A stretch of DNA of 64,000 bases from Marivita sp. GX14005 (GTDB taxonomy: Bacteria; Pseudomonadota; Alphaproteobacteria; Rhodobacterales; Rhodobacteraceae), in the NCBI RefSeq assembly GCF_023370775.1, contig NZ_JAMCCQ010000001.1, positions 434,001 to 498,000 of the forward strand. The letters run 5' to 3'. Both the position numbers and the translations under genes were made by a program. Under the pieces are notes generated by a model that was given only the letters and a program-made list of their open reading frames with translations, had not been told where the DNA came from and ran no database searches. Positions 51,909 to 61,955 of the stretch are shown in pieces (position 1 is the first letter of the stretch; the number at the start of each line of letters is the position of its first letter).

Positions 51909-54356
51909 TCAGAACGGCACGCGCCATTTCGGCCGGGATGGCGCGGCCTCGACCTGTGCCAGCCCGCTCGTTTCCATCAGCCGCGTGATCTCTTCCTCCA
52001 GCAGCCGCTCATCGGCTTGCCCGCGCACCGGCACCCTCCCCGGTTCCAGAAAGAGCGGCGCGGCGAGTGGCGTCACGCGGTCGAGCCGCAGCAGATCTAT
52101 ACGGTTGCCCACCCGTTCGGCCATCTCGCGGATGCGGGAAAAATCCACCAACCCGCGCATCGCTTCCTCGCGGGTGATCTGCATGAGCAGATGGTCGGGG
52201 TCGTATTTCAGCAACGTATCGTAGAGGATATCCGAAGACATGGTCGCCTGCCGCCCGGTCTTGCGCTGGCCGCCGATCTGCCGCTCGATCAGCCCGGCAA
52301 TCGTTGCACTGGCCCGGAAGGTACGCTTCATTACCGCATTGCCGGCAAGCCAGCCGTCCAGCCCTTCCTCCAGCGCCGCGATGTCGAAAAGCGGCGCGGG
52401 ATCGACAACCGCGTCCAGCCCCCAGATCAGCACCGCGTAATCGGTGGCCACGAACCCCATCGGAGCCAGCCCCTCCTCCTCCATCCGCTTGGTCAAGAGC
52501 AGCCCCAGCGTCTGCATCGCGTTGCGCCCGGCAAAGCCGTAGGCCACCAGTTGCTCGCGCCCGTCATGGGGAAAGCTCTCGATCAGCAGCCGCCCCGGTT
52601 CGGGCAGGCGGCTGACGCGGCGCTGCATGTGGAGCCAGTCGCGCGTGTGACGCGGAAGCTCGGGCCAGTCGCTTTGCTGGAACATCTCGACCACCCGCGC
52701 CGAAAGCTGGGTCGAGGTGGCGAACTTGGTGCCCATGAAGGTGGCGATCTTGGGTTTCTTGCCCGGATCGCGCGTCACCTCGACCGTCAGTTCGCGCAAG
52801 CCCTCATAGCGCACGATCTGCCCGCCGATCAGGAACGTGTCGCCTTTCGTCAGTGTGGCGGCAAAACCCTCCTCGATCTCGCCGAGGGGCGCTCCGCCCC
52901 GGCCGCGCCATTTGACCTTGAGCGTGTCGGTGTCCTGGATCGTGCCGATATTCTGCCGGATGCGCGCGGACGAGCGCGGATCGCGCAGCTGCCAGCGCCC
53001 ATCGGGCAATTGCTTGAGCCGTTGCCATTGATCGTAAGCGCGCAGGGCATAACCGCCGGTTGCGCAGAAATTGAGACAGGCGTCGAATTCCTCTTGCGAG
53101 AGGGCCGCATAGGGGCCGGCGGCGCGCATCTCGTCGTAAAGCGCATCGGCATCGAACGGCCCGGAACAGGCGGCGATCAGGATGTGCTGGCACAATACAT
53201 CGCGCGGCCCGCGCCCGCGCGGCTCTCCGTCAAGCTCATGCGCCTTGACGGCTTCGAGTGCCGCGACACATTCGACCACCTCGAACCGGTTGGCCGGCAC
53301 CAGAAGCGCCTTGGACGGCGCATTGTAGCGGTGGTTCGCCCGACCGATCCGCTGCACCAGCCGCTTGACGTTCTTCGGCGCGCCGATCTGGATCACCAGA
53401 TCCACATCGCCCCAGTCGATGCCCAGATCCAAAGACCCGGTGCAGACAATCGCCCGCAGGTCGCCCCGCACCATCGCCGCCTCGACCTTTTCGCGCTGGC
53501 CGCGATCAAGGCTGCCGTGATGGATGCCGATGGGCAGCGCGTCTTCGTTGGCAAGCCAAAGGTTGTGAAAGAAGATCTCGGCCTGCGCGCGGGTGTTGTG
53601 GAAGATCAGCGTCGTCTTGTGGCGCTTGACCTGCTCCAGCACTGCCGGAATCGCGTATTTCGCGCCGCCGCCGGACCAGGGAGGCGCTTCTTCCGTCACC
53701 AGCATGGCGATATCCGGCTCAGGCCCCGGATCGGCCATGACGATTTCGCACGGGTCTGGATGGCGGGCGAGGAACCGGGCAATCGCCGCCGGATCCTCCA
53801 CGGTCGCCGACAATCCGACACGGCGCAGATCGGGGCGCATGGCCTGAAGCCGTGCCAGCGCCAGCATCAACTGATCGCCCCGCTTGCTTTCGGCCAGCGC
53901 GTGAATCTCGTCCACCACCACGCGTTTGAGCCCGGCGAACATGCGCGGCGCATCCTCATAGCTCGTCAGCAACGCGAGCGATTCCGGCGTCGTCAGCAGG
54001 ATATGCGGAGGATCGCCGCGCTGGCGTTTCTTGACATGGGCCGAGGTGTCGCCGGTGCGATCCTCGACCCGGATCGGCAGACCGGCCTCCGCGATGGGCG
54101 TGCCGAGATTGCGCTTGATATCGGCGGCCAGCGCCTTGAGCGGGCTGATATAGAGCGTGTGCATCCCCTCATGCGCACCCTCCGCCAGATCGACCAATGT
54201 CGGCAGGAACCCCGCAAGCGTCTTGCCGCCCCCCGTGGGCGCGATGAGCAGCAGGCAGGGGTCGCCCGCACGCTCCAGCATCTCGCGCTGATGGGGATGA
54301 ATGGACCAGCCGCGCCGGTCGAACCAGCCTTGCAGGGAGGGGGGCAATGCGCTCAT
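51909..54356 (-). CDS. Ligase-associated DEXH-box helicase (Lhr family)
   Basis: An 815-residue SF2 helicase of the bacterial Lhr-core group, linked to DNA damage response. Walker A APTGGGKT, DEIH box VVVDEIHALA, SATVED, and motif VI QRIGRANHR, followed by winged-helix and beta-barrel parts. In many alphaproteobacteria it is next to a ligase, an exonuclease and a PdeM endonuclease; none is in this window. ATG at 54356, within the MSALPPS start. Confidence 0.9.
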   Translation of the reverse strand: MSALPPSLQGWFDRRGWSIHPHQREMLERAGDPCLLLIAPTGGGKTLAGFLPTLVDLAEGAHEGMHTLYISPLKALAADIKRNLGTPIAEAGLPIRVEDRTGDTSAHVKKRQRGDPPHILLTTPESLALLTSYEDAPRMFAGLKRVVVDEIHALAESKRGDQLMLALARLQAMRPDLRRVGLSATVEDPAAIARFLARHPDPCEIVMADPGPEPDIAMLVTEEAPPWSGGGAKYAIPAVLEQVKRHKTTLIFHNTRAQAEIFFHNLWLANEDALPIGIHHGSLDRGQREKVEAAMVRGDLRAIVCTGSLDLGIDWGDVDLVIQIGAPKNVKRLVQRIGRANHRYNAPSKALLVPANRFEVVECVAALEAVKAHELDGEPRGRGPRDVLCQHILIAACSGPFDADALYDEMRAAGPYAALSQEEFDACLNFCATGGYALRAYDQWQRLKQLPDGRWQLRDPRSSARIRQNIGTIQDTDTLKVKWRGRGGAPLGEIEEGFAATLTKGDTFLIGGQIVRYEGLRELTVEVTRDPGKKPKIATFMGTKFATSTQLSARVVEMFQQSDWPELPRHTRDWLHMQRRVSRLPEPGRLLIESFPHDGREQLVAYGFAGRNAMQTLGLLLTKRMEEEGLAPMGFVATDYAVLIWGLDAVVDPAPLFDIAALEEGLDGWLAGNAVMKRTFRASATIAGLIERQIGGQRKTGRQATMSSDILYDTLLKYDPDHLLMQITREEAMRGLVDFSRIREMAERVGNRIDLLRLDRVTPLAAPLFLEPGRVPVRGQADERLLEEEITRLMETSGLAQVEAAPSRPKWRVPF

Positions 54357-54456
54357 GCGGGTTAGATAAGCGCGCGGCGGCGAAAGAAAACCTCTCGCGC
54401 CATTGCGGGCGCCCACCGCTTGCGCCAATGCTCCCGCAGCGAGGCAATAGGCAGTG

Positions 54457-55641
54457 ATGCGGCATCCGGCACTTCTGACAGCGGTGATCTATCTGGCCGG
54501 GCTGGGCGCGGCGGGCCAGTTCTCCAAGCTCGCCGTCAGCTTCCTTGCGCTGAGCGAGACCTATGGCGGGCGCGAGACGACGCTCGGCTGGGCGATCTCC
54601 TCGATCAGCCTCGTGGGCGTGGTGCTCGGCCTTTTCGCGGGGATGGTCGTCAACCGCATCGGCACGCGCCGCGCGCTGATCGGATCGCTCCTGCTCGGCG
54701 CGCTCGTATCCTTCTGGCAGGCCAGCCTGCCGGCGATGCCCTGGATGATCGCCAGCCGGGTGATCGAGGGCACCTCGCACCTGTTGATCGTCGTCGCCGC
54801 CCCCACATTGATCGCAGAGACAACACCCGACCGCCTGCGCCCCGCCGCGCTGACGCTCTGGAGCACGTTTTTCGGCGTCGCCTTCGCCCTGCTTGCCATC
54901 ACCGCCCCGGCACTCATCGCCTTGGGCGGGCTGCCAGCGCTGATCCTGTCGCACGGGCTCTGGATGGCCGGAGCCGCCGCGCTCTGCGCGCTGGCCCTGC
55001 CCGCGTCCGCCGCCTACACCGCGCCGCCGCAGAGCCATGGCTCGATCCTCGCGCGGCATGTCACCGCCTATGTCACGCCCGGCATCGCGGCGCCTGCGCT
55101 GGCATGGCTGTGCTATACGCTGACCTTCGTGTCGGTGCTGACGGTCCTGCCGCTCCTGATGGGCGGTGCCGCGCCGCTCTGGCTCGGCTCCGCCGCGCCG
55201 CTCGTTTCCATTGCGGTGTCGCTGACGGCGGGCGTCGCGCTTCTGTCGCGGTTTCGCGCATGGGGCGTTGTGATCGGCGGTTTCACGGCCTGCCTCGCCG
55301 CGGCGCTCGGCACCCTCGCCCTCGGCTTCACAGCAACCACAGTGCTTGCGCTCTTTGCCGCGATGGCCTTCGTGCAGGGCTCGGGCTTTGCGCTGGTGCC
55401 GCAGCTCAACCCCGATCCGAACGCGCGGGCGCTGGCCAATGGCGCGATGGCGCAGATGGGAAATCTCGGCAACCTCACCGGCACGCCGCTGCTGATCGCG
55501 CTCTATACCGGAGCGCCGGTTTGGGGTCCGTTCGCGTTCCTGGCGCTCAGCTACGGCGCCGGCATCGCGCTAACCTACCTCATCGGTCGCCGCGCCAGCC
55601 CAGCGCGTTTCTCCATCGATGGAGAAACCAGGACGCGTTGA
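54457..55641 (+). CDS. MFS transporter
   Basis: A 394-residue secondary transporter with about 12 hydrophobic helices and the MFS loop 2-3 pattern (GMVVNRIGTRRALIG). Substrate unknown. The start is ambiguous: GTG at 54454 or ATG at 54457, both after GAGG. It is divergent from the helicase gene. Its 3' end contains part of the palindrome pair at 55607-55649, which spans the stop. Confidence 0.88.
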   Translation: MRHPALLTAVIYLAGLGAAGQFSKLAVSFLALSETYGGRETTLGWAISSISLVGVVLGLFAGMVVNRIGTRRALIGSLLLGALVSFWQASLPAMPWMIASRVIEGTSHLLIVVAAPTLIAETTPDRLRPAALTLWSTFFGVAFALLAITAPALIALGGLPALILSHGLWMAGAAALCALALPASAAYTAPPQSHGSILARHVTAYVTPGIAAPALAWLCYTLTFVSVLTVLPLLMGGAAPLWLGSAAPLVSIAVSLTAGVALLSRFRAWGVVIGGFTACLAAALGTLALGFTATTVLALFAAMAFVQGSGFALVPQLNPDPNARALANGAMAQMGNLGNLTGTPLLIALYTGAPVWGPFAFLALSYGAGIALTYLIGRRASPARFSIDGETRTR

Positions 55642-55649
55642 CGCGTCCT
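55607..55649. repeat. Adjacent perfect palindromes across the MFS gene stop
   Basis: GTTTCTCCA / TGGAGAAAC around TCGA (55607-55628), then AGGACGCG / CGCGTCCT around TTGA (55630-55649). The MFS stop TGA at 55639-55641 is inside the second. The elements lie 5 bp from the convergent ribE end. The arrangement is that of the glyA element read on the other strand. A double terminator is possible. Confidence 0.75.
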
Positions 55650-55653
55650 CCGC

Positions 55654-56244
55654 CTAGCCCTGCATTTCAGCCAGACGCGCGACGTAGCGCGCCATCGTGT
55701 CGATCTCGAGGTTCACGGCATCGCCCACCTGCGCATCTCCCCAAGTCGTCACCTCCTGCGTATGCGGGATCAGGTTGACGCCGAAACGGCAGTCCTCGAC
55801 CTCGTTCACGGTAAGCGACGTGCCGTTCAGAGCCACGGACCCTTTCGGCGCGATGAACCGCGCAAGGGGGCGCGGCGCTTCGAACGTATAGCGGATACTG
55901 TCACCCTCGGGGCGCATGTCCACGATCCGCGCAAGCCCGTCGACATGACCCGACACGATATGCCCGCCAAGCTCGTCGCCGACCTTCAGCGCGCGTTCGA
56001 GATTGACCCGCGTGCCTTCGGCCCAACCGCCCAGCGTCGTCTTGTCCAGCGTCTCTGCGCTGATCTCGACCTCGAACCAGTCGGGGCCGAGCTGCACGAC
56101 CGTCAGGCATACACCGCTGCAGGCGATGGAAGCGCCGATATCGATGCCGCCGGTATCGTAGCGCGTCGCGATCCGCGCGCGCAGATCGCCATTGCGCTCC
56201 ACCGCGCGCACTTCGCCGATATCCGTGACGATGCCCGTGAACAT
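55654..56244 (-). CDS. ribE: Riboflavin synthase alpha subunit
   Basis: Dismutates two 6,7-dimethyl-8-ribityllumazines to riboflavin. 196 residues, two lumazine-binding repeats: MFTGIVTDIGEVRAVER at the start and GGHIVSGHVDGLARI in the second. In relatives ribE normally follows ribD; here ribD lies 4.6 kb away beyond the capsule genes. Its own promoter lies in the 68 bp next to kpsS. Confidence 0.95.
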   Translation of the reverse strand: MFTGIVTDIGEVRAVERNGDLRARIATRYDTGGIDIGASIACSGVCLTVVQLGPDWFEVEISAETLDKTTLGGWAEGTRVNLERALKVGDELGGHIVSGHVDGLARIVDMRPEGDSIRYTFEAPRPLARFIAPKGSVALNGTSLTVNEVEDCRFGVNLIPHTQEVTTWGDAQVGDAVNLEIDTMARYVARLAEMQG

Positions 56245-56312
56245 GATCTTGCTCCCCTGCTCCGGCTGCCTATGCTGACCGATGATCCGGGGCCGAGGGA
56301 TACTGCGCCGAC

Positions 56313-57596
56313 ATGACAAACACAACGCGGGTATTCCTGTTCCTGCAAGGCCCACATGGCCCGTTTTACGCGCAATTGGCCGCGCAGCTGGCAGAGACTG
56401 GCGCGAGAGCGTGGCGCGTGGCGTTCAACGCGGGCGACGCAGCGGCCTGGTGGGACAAGGCGACGCTGCTGCGTTTCACCGAGCCAGCTGCCGCATGGCC
56501 GGAGCGTTTCGCCCGGATTGCGCGGCAGATCAGGGCGACCGATTTGGTGCTCTATGGCGACACGCGCCGCCACCACGCAGAGGCCATCTCTGCCGCGCGC
56601 GATCTGGGCTTGACGGTGCATGTGTTCGAGGAAGGCTATCTGCGTCCCTTTTGGGCCACCTACGAACGCGGCGGGTCGAACGGCAATTCCCGGCTGATGA
56701 CGATCACGCTTCCGCGTATGGCGCAGGCGCTGGAGCAAAGCCCGCCGCATCCGCCGATGCCCCCGGACCGGTGGGGCGATCTGCGCCAGCACATGGCGCA
56801 TGGTGCGCTCTATCATTGGCATGTTCTCTTCAGAAACCGCGCCTTTCCCCATTACCGTCCGCACCGCGCGCAAGGCGTGGCCGAGGAGTTCCGCCTGCAT
56901 CTGCTGCGCCTGCTGCGGCGGCCGCGTCACATGGTGGAGCGTGCCTTCGCGACGCGGCATATCCGCAAGGGGGGCTGGCCCTATCACGTCGTTCTGCTGC
57001 AACTCGAACATGACGCCAGCTTTCGCGCCTTCTCGGATTTCGCATCGCAAACCCAGTTCATCGAAACCGTTACAGCGGGTTTCGCCGAAGGCGCGCCGCC
57101 GCATCACCGCCTTGTGTTCAAGGCCCACCCTCTCGAAGATGGGCGCGCGCCCATCGAACGGGCGATCCGCATGTCGGCTCAGACGCATGACGTCGCAGGG
57201 CGGGTGCATTTCGTGCGCGGCGGGAAACTGGCGCATCTGCTCGGCGCGGCGCGCTCGGCCGTGACGGTCAATTCCACCGCGGCGCATCAGGCGCTCTGGC
57301 GCGGCCTGCCGGTGCGGGCATTCGGAACCTGCGTCTATGACAAGCCGGGGCTGGTCTCGCACCAGCCGCTCGCCGATTTCTTCGCCGCGCCGCAGCCGCC
57401 CGATCCCGAGCTCTACGCGATATTCCGCCAGTTCCTGCTCGAGACCAGCCAGATCCCCGGTGGCTTCTATTCGGCGCGCGGGCGGGCGGAATTGCTACGC
57501 CATGTGGTGGATCGGATACTGGTTTCGCACGATCCCTATGCGCACCGCCTGCAGCCGCGCGGGGCGAGCGCGCAACAGTTGCGTATCGTTCCTTGA
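56313..57596 (+). CDS. kpsS: Capsule Kdo-transferase KpsS-like
   Basis: A 427-residue protein of the KpsS/KpsC retaining beta-Kdo glycosyltransferase group, which builds the poly-Kdo linker on phosphatidylglycerol for group 2 type capsules. Recognisable blocks: FLFLQGPHGPFYAQLA start, VHVFEEGYLRPFWATYERGG, and KAHPLEDGRAP. Cytoplasmic, membrane-associated. First gene of a kpsS-export-kpsC cluster. Confidence 0.9.
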   Translation: MTNTTRVFLFLQGPHGPFYAQLAAQLAETGARAWRVAFNAGDAAAWWDKATLLRFTEPAAAWPERFARIARQIRATDLVLYGDTRRHHAEAISAARDLGLTVHVFEEGYLRPFWATYERGGSNGNSRLMTITLPRMAQALEQSPPHPPMPPDRWGDLRQHMAHGALYHWHVLFRNRAFPHYRPHRAQGVAEEFRLHLLRLLRRPRHMVERAFATRHIRKGGWPYHVVLLQLEHDASFRAFSDFASQTQFIETVTAGFAEGAPPHHRLVFKAHPLEDGRAPIERAIRMSAQTHDVAGRVHFVRGGKLAHLLGAARSAVTVNSTAAHQALWRGLPVRAFGTCVYDKPGLVSHQPLADFFAAPQPPDPELYAIFRQFLLETSQIPGGFYSARGRAELLRHVVDRILVSHDPYAHRLQPRGASAQQLRIVP

Positions 57597-57696
57597 GCGA
57601 TGCGGGACGCGGGACTGGTCATATCGTCGCGATTTCGATAGTTTACCCCAAAAAGATAAACCGACGCAGTCCATAACGGGCCCAGGAGGCCGAGCC

Positions 57697-58845
57697 GTGT
57701 TCAAAACGAAATTCCGGTGGACCGGGTCCATCGCGCTTGTGCTGTCCGTCTCGCTGCTGGCGGGATGCACCCTTCCGGGTGTCGGGCCGAGCAAGAAACA
57801 GATCTTCGCGGGATCGGTGCAACGGCAAGGCGATGCCTTCGTCGTTGCCGTCGACGACCGTATCACCCGCGCGACAGCGGTCGTTCCGGCCCTCGGGTTT
57901 TCCGATGCGTTTCTCAATACCAGCCTGCAAGGCGCCGACGTCATCCGCCCGGGCGACACGCTGGGGCTGACGATCTGGGAAAATGTCGACGACGGGCTGC
58001 TGGCCGCGGAGGCGACCAACGCGACCGCGTTGGAAAGCGTGCAGGTCGATGGCGCGGGCTTCATCTTCGTGCCCTATGCCGGGCGCATCAAGGCGGCGGG
58101 CAACACGCCCGAAGCGATCCGCCGCATCATTACCCGCAAGCTCGAAGACCAGACCCCCGATCCGCAGGTCGAGGTCCGCCGCACCGCAGGCGATGGCGCG
58201 ACGGTCTCGATCCTAGGCTCCGCCGGCACGCAGGGCGTGTTCCCGATCACCCGCCCCACCCGCACATTGGCTTCCATGCTCGCAAATGCCGGCGGGGTCG
58301 GGCTTTCGACCGAGATCGCGCAAGTCACCCTCACGCGCGGCGGCCGAAGCGAGACGATCTGGTTCGAGGATCTCTACGATCACCCCGAACTCGACATCGC
58401 CCTGCGCGATGGCGACCGTATCCTCATCGAGGCGGATGAACGTTCCTTCACCGCGCTCGGCGCGACCGGCGCGCAAACCCGGATGACCTTCGAATCGCAC
58501 ACGCTCTCGGCGGTCGAGGCGCTGGCGCAACTCGGTGGGCTGAGCGCGTCCACCGCCGATCCGACGGGCATCTTCATCTTCCGCAATGAGGCACCGGAGA
58601 TTGCCAATGCGGTGCTCGGACGTGCCGACCTCGTGGGAGCGCAGCGGATGATTTACGTTCTCGATCTGACCGAACCGAACGGGCTTTTCGTCGCCCGCGA
58701 TTTCCTGATCCGCGACGGCGATACGATCTATGTCACCGAAGCGCCGATCGTACAGTGGAACCGTACGATCGCGGCGATCACCGGTACGCTTGGCGGGGCA
58801 AGCGGTTTGGCAGACAGCGCACAGACCGGGCTCGGCCTGCAATAG
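57697..58845 (+). CDS. Polysaccharide export lipoprotein (Wza/KpsD-like OPX)
   Basis: A 382-residue outer-membrane polysaccharide export protein. A GTG start at 57697 is supported by AGGAGG (57684-57689) at 7 bases. A signal with lipobox LLAGC anchors it. The export domain (VIRPGDTLGLTIWENVDDG, SLBB-like parts) follows, and ends TIAAITGTLGG. It forms the outer channel for capsule export. The partner ABC exporter kpsMTE is not in this window. Confidence 0.9.
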   Translation: MFKTKFRWTGSIALVLSVSLLAGCTLPGVGPSKKQIFAGSVQRQGDAFVVAVDDRITRATAVVPALGFSDAFLNTSLQGADVIRPGDTLGLTIWENVDDGLLAAEATNATALESVQVDGAGFIFVPYAGRIKAAGNTPEAIRRIITRKLEDQTPDPQVEVRRTAGDGATVSILGSAGTQGVFPITRPTRTLASMLANAGGVGLSTEIAQVTLTRGGRSETIWFEDLYDHPELDIALRDGDRILIEADERSFTALGATGAQTRMTFESHTLSAVEALAQLGGLSASTADPTGIFIFRNEAPEIANAVLGRADLVGAQRMIYVLDLTEPNGLFVARDFLIRDGDTIYVTEAPIVQWNRTIAAITGTLGGASGLADSAQTGLGLQ

Positions 58846-58853
58846 GCCGCCGG

Positions 58854-60866
58854 GTGGCCAGCCGACCCTTTGCAGAAGGCGCCGGGGAGGAAAGCCCCCG
58901 GCGTCTTTGCGTCTATAACAGCGGCTTCCTGACCCAGCGCCGCGTCAAACGTATTCTCGCGCTTGCCGGATGGCAGGTCACGCTCGGTCGCCCCGGACCG
59001 CAGGACTGGGTCGGCATCTGGGGTGCGGCCCCGAGCGCGACACGCGGGCAAGCGGTCGCCAACCGGCGTGATGCCCCGGTGCTGCGCGTGGAGGATGCCC
59101 TTCTGCGCTCGCTTCATCCCGGCCGCGTTGCGCGCGAAGCGCCGCTCGGCCTCCTGATCGACCGGACTGGCCTGCATTTCGACGCGCGCGGGCCATCCGA
59201 TCTTGAAACGCTGCTGATGCAGGATCCGCTGGATGACGCCGCTCAACTCGCGCAAGCGCGTGTCCTGATGGCCCGAATGCAGACGCTGCGGCTGTCCAAA
59301 TACAACGCCTATGACACGGACGCGGCATTGCCGGAGCCGGGCTATGTGCTCGTCATCGATCAGGCCGAAGGCGATGCGTCGGTCACCGCCTCCGTTCCCG
59401 GCGCGGACATGGCGCGGGCCCGCTTCGCCGAGATGCTCTATTACGCACAGACCGAACATCCCGGCGCGCGCATCCTGATCCGCACGCATCCCGAAACGCA
59501 AGCGGGCAAGCGCGGCGGGCATTTCTCGCAGGAACAGGTCAACGGACGGGTGTCCTTCGTCGAAGGCAATCCGGCTCCGGCGGACCTGCTGGAGGGCGCG
59601 ATTGCGGTCTATACCCTGTCCTCGCAGATGGGGTTCGAGGCGATCCTCGCCGGCCACAGACCGCGCGTCTTCGGCACGCCCTTTTATGCCGGATGGGGGC
59701 TGACGGACGATGAACACACCCTGCCGCGCAGGCAGCGCAACTTGACGCGGGCGCAGCTTTTTGCCGGCGCGATGATACGCTATCCGATCTGGTATGATCC
59801 CTACGAAGATCGCCTCTGCGATCTCGGCCGGGTCATGGACACGCTGGAAGCCACCCGCCGCGCTTGGCAGGAGGATCGTCACGGCTGGACCGGGCGCAAT
59901 ATCCGCCTTTGGAAACGTCCGCATATGCAGGCGATGTTCGGGCAATTCACCCCGATGCGCTTCGGCGGAAAGTCAGGCGCGCGCCGCGAAATGGTATGGG
60001 GGGCGACGACGCATCTGGGGGCGTGCAGCGTGGAGGACGGGTTTCTGCGCTCACGCGGGCTCGGCGCGGACCTGGTGCCGCCCCTGTCGCTCGTGCTGGA
60101 CGATCTGGGCATCTACTACGATCCGTCCCGCCCCTCACGGCTGGAGACCTTGATCGCCCGGAACGCGGACCTGCCGGAACACGCCGCGGATCGCGCGCGG
60201 CGGTTGGTCGAAAAGATCATCGCCGGGGGCGTGACGAAATACGCCGCTGCACCCGACACGCACCTGAAGATCGACGCAGCCGGAAAGCCCGTCATCCTCG
60301 TTCCGGGACAGGTGGAGGATGATGCATCGCTGCGTTTCGGCAGCCCGGAGGTTCGAAGCAACGCCGCGTTGCTCAAGCGCACGAGGGACGCCAATGCAGA
60401 TGCGTTCATCCTCTACAAACCGCATCCCGATGTCAGCGCCGGGCTGCGCTCCGGTGCCGTGGAAAACGCACTCGAATGGGCCGATCAGACCACCGATGCG
60501 CCGATGTCCGCGTTGCTCGACCGGGTGGATGGGCTTTGGACGATGACCTCGCTTGCCGGGTTCGAGGCGCTCTTGCGCGGCGTGCCGGTCACGGTGCTGG
60601 GGCTGCCCTTCTATGCCGGCTGGGGGCTGACGACCGATCTTTGCCCGACGCCGGATCGCCGGGGGCGACTGGTGAGCCTCGACGCGCTGGTTCACGCCGC
60701 GCTGATTGACTATCCGCGCTATCACGACCCGGTGACGAATACGCCTTGCCCGGTCGAAGTGGCCGTGGACAGGCTCGCCTCCGGCGCGGCAGCGAACTCC
60801 AGACCGCTCCGGCTTCTTGCCAAGCTGCAAGGCGCGCTGGCGAGCTACTCCTGGGCGTGGCGCTGA
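58854..60866 (+). CDS. kpsC: Capsule Kdo-transferase KpsC-like, two modules
   Basis: A 670-residue protein with an internal duplication: each half contains a FYAGWGLT segment after a GFEAIL or GFEALL helix, the pattern of the two Kdo transferase modules of KpsC. The start is a GTG at 58854, 8 bases after the export gene stop, without a clear Shine-Dalgarno; the longer frame overlaps the export gene. Its end overlaps ribD by 22 bp convergently. Confidence 0.88.
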   Translation: MASRPFAEGAGEESPRRLCVYNSGFLTQRRVKRILALAGWQVTLGRPGPQDWVGIWGAAPSATRGQAVANRRDAPVLRVEDALLRSLHPGRVAREAPLGLLIDRTGLHFDARGPSDLETLLMQDPLDDAAQLAQARVLMARMQTLRLSKYNAYDTDAALPEPGYVLVIDQAEGDASVTASVPGADMARARFAEMLYYAQTEHPGARILIRTHPETQAGKRGGHFSQEQVNGRVSFVEGNPAPADLLEGAIAVYTLSSQMGFEAILAGHRPRVFGTPFYAGWGLTDDEHTLPRRQRNLTRAQLFAGAMIRYPIWYDPYEDRLCDLGRVMDTLEATRRAWQEDRHGWTGRNIRLWKRPHMQAMFGQFTPMRFGGKSGARREMVWGATTHLGACSVEDGFLRSRGLGADLVPPLSLVLDDLGIYYDPSRPSRLETLIARNADLPEHAADRARRLVEKIIAGGVTKYAAAPDTHLKIDAAGKPVILVPGQVEDDASLRFGSPEVRSNAALLKRTRDANADAFILYKPHPDVSAGLRSGAVENALEWADQTTDAPMSALLDRVDGLWTMTSLAGFEALLRGVPVTVLGLPFYAGWGLTTDLCPTPDRRGRLVSLDALVHAALIDYPRYHDPVTNTPCPVEVAVDRLASGAAANSRPLRLLAKLQGALASYSWAWR

Positions 60867-61954
60867 CGCGTCCAGCTTTGCACGACATCGTTGCCGATCC
60901 GGCGCAGATCCCGAAGCGTGAAGCGCGGCGCGTCGGACAGACGTTCCAGCCCTAACGCACCGAGCGCGGGGCGCCCTTCCGCACCGACGACGACGCCGCC
61001 GACATGCAGCTCGAGCCGGTCGACAAGATCCGCCGATAGCAGACTCGATGCCAACTCGCCCCCACCCTCGCAGAACACCCGCGTCAAGCCGCGCGCGCCG
61101 AGCGCCTGCAGCATCGCGCCGGGATCGAGGCGCTGGCCGGTCTGGGCAACCGGGACCAATTCCACACCCGATGTCGCCCACGCGTCCTTGCGGTCGGCCG
61201 GAACATCCTCGCCATGACACAGCCAAAGTGGCGCGATATCCATCGTTCGGGAAAGATTGGTCTGGGCAGGCAGATCGAGCTTGCGCGATACGACGATCCG
61301 CACCGGTTGCCGCACGACCTCGCGGCCACGCACGGTCAGCGTCGGATCGTCCGCGCGCGCGGTGCCGCCACCGACCATGACGGCATCGTGCGTCGCGCGC
61401 AGCTCATGCACATGCGCGCGAGCGTCCGGCCCGGTGATCCACTGGCTGTCGCCGCTGGCGGTGGCGATCCTGCCGTCAAGGCTGGTCGCGAGCTTCAGCG
61501 TGACCAAAGGACGGCCAAGCGTGACGCGGGTGAAGAACCCCGCATGGTGTTCTTCGGCGGCGTCATGGCCGATGCCGGTCACCACCTCCACCCCGGCACC
61601 GCGCAGTCGGGCGAAGCCCTGCCCCGAGACACGCGGATCGCGGTCGTCGAAGGGGGCTACCACCCGCGCAACGCCAGCCGCGATCAGCGCATCGGCACAG
61701 GGCGGCGTGCGACCGTGATGCGCGCAAGGCTCGAGCGTGACATAGGCCGTCGCCCCCTGCGCCCGAGCGCCCGCCTTTGCAAGCGCCTCGGTCTCCGCAT
61801 GGGGCCGCCCTCCGGGCTGCGTCCAGCCCTCGCCGATGATCTGCCCGCGCTTGACCAGAACGCACCCGACCGCCGGGTTGGGCCATGTGTTGCCCATCCC
61901 GCGACGGCCAAGCGCCAGCGCCCGCTCCATGAACGCATCATCGGCGGCGGGCAT
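60845..61954 (-). CDS. ribD: Riboflavin biosynthesis deaminase/reductase RibD
   Basis: Two-step enzyme: deaminates and reduces the pyrimidine intermediate. 369 residues. The N-terminal deaminase has the zinc motif HAETEA and PCAHHGRTPPC. The C-terminal reductase has LATSLDGRIA and EGGGELA. It starts one base after the nrdR stop, so the two are co-transcribed. The gene is complete. Confidence 0.96.
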   Translation of the reverse strand: MPAADDAFMERALALGRRGMGNTWPNPAVGCVLVKRGQIIGEGWTQPGGRPHAETEALAKAGARAQGATAYVTLEPCAHHGRTPPCADALIAAGVARVVAPFDDRDPRVSGQGFARLRGAGVEVVTGIGHDAAEEHHAGFFTRVTLGRPLVTLKLATSLDGRIATASGDSQWITGPDARAHVHELRATHDAVMVGGGTARADDPTLTVRGREVVRQPVRIVVSRKLDLPAQTNLSRTMDIAPLWLCHGEDVPADRKDAWATSGVELVPVAQTGQRLDPGAMLQALGARGLTRVFCEGGGELASSLLSADLVDRLELHVGGVVVGAEGRPALGALGLERLSDAPRFTLRDLRRIGNDVVQSWTRQRHAQE

Positions 61955-61955
61955 C

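Noticed and set aside
52017-54365. 782-codon frame antisense to the Lhr helicase
   Set aside because: No recognisable motif; composition is that of an antisense GC-rich frame. The helicase on the other strand has all SF2 motifs.
55607-55649. Palindrome pair considered as an attachment site or insertion scar of the capsule cluster
   Set aside because: No matching copy at the other end (60866 region) and no integrase; similar pair at glyA argues for a dispersed repeat.
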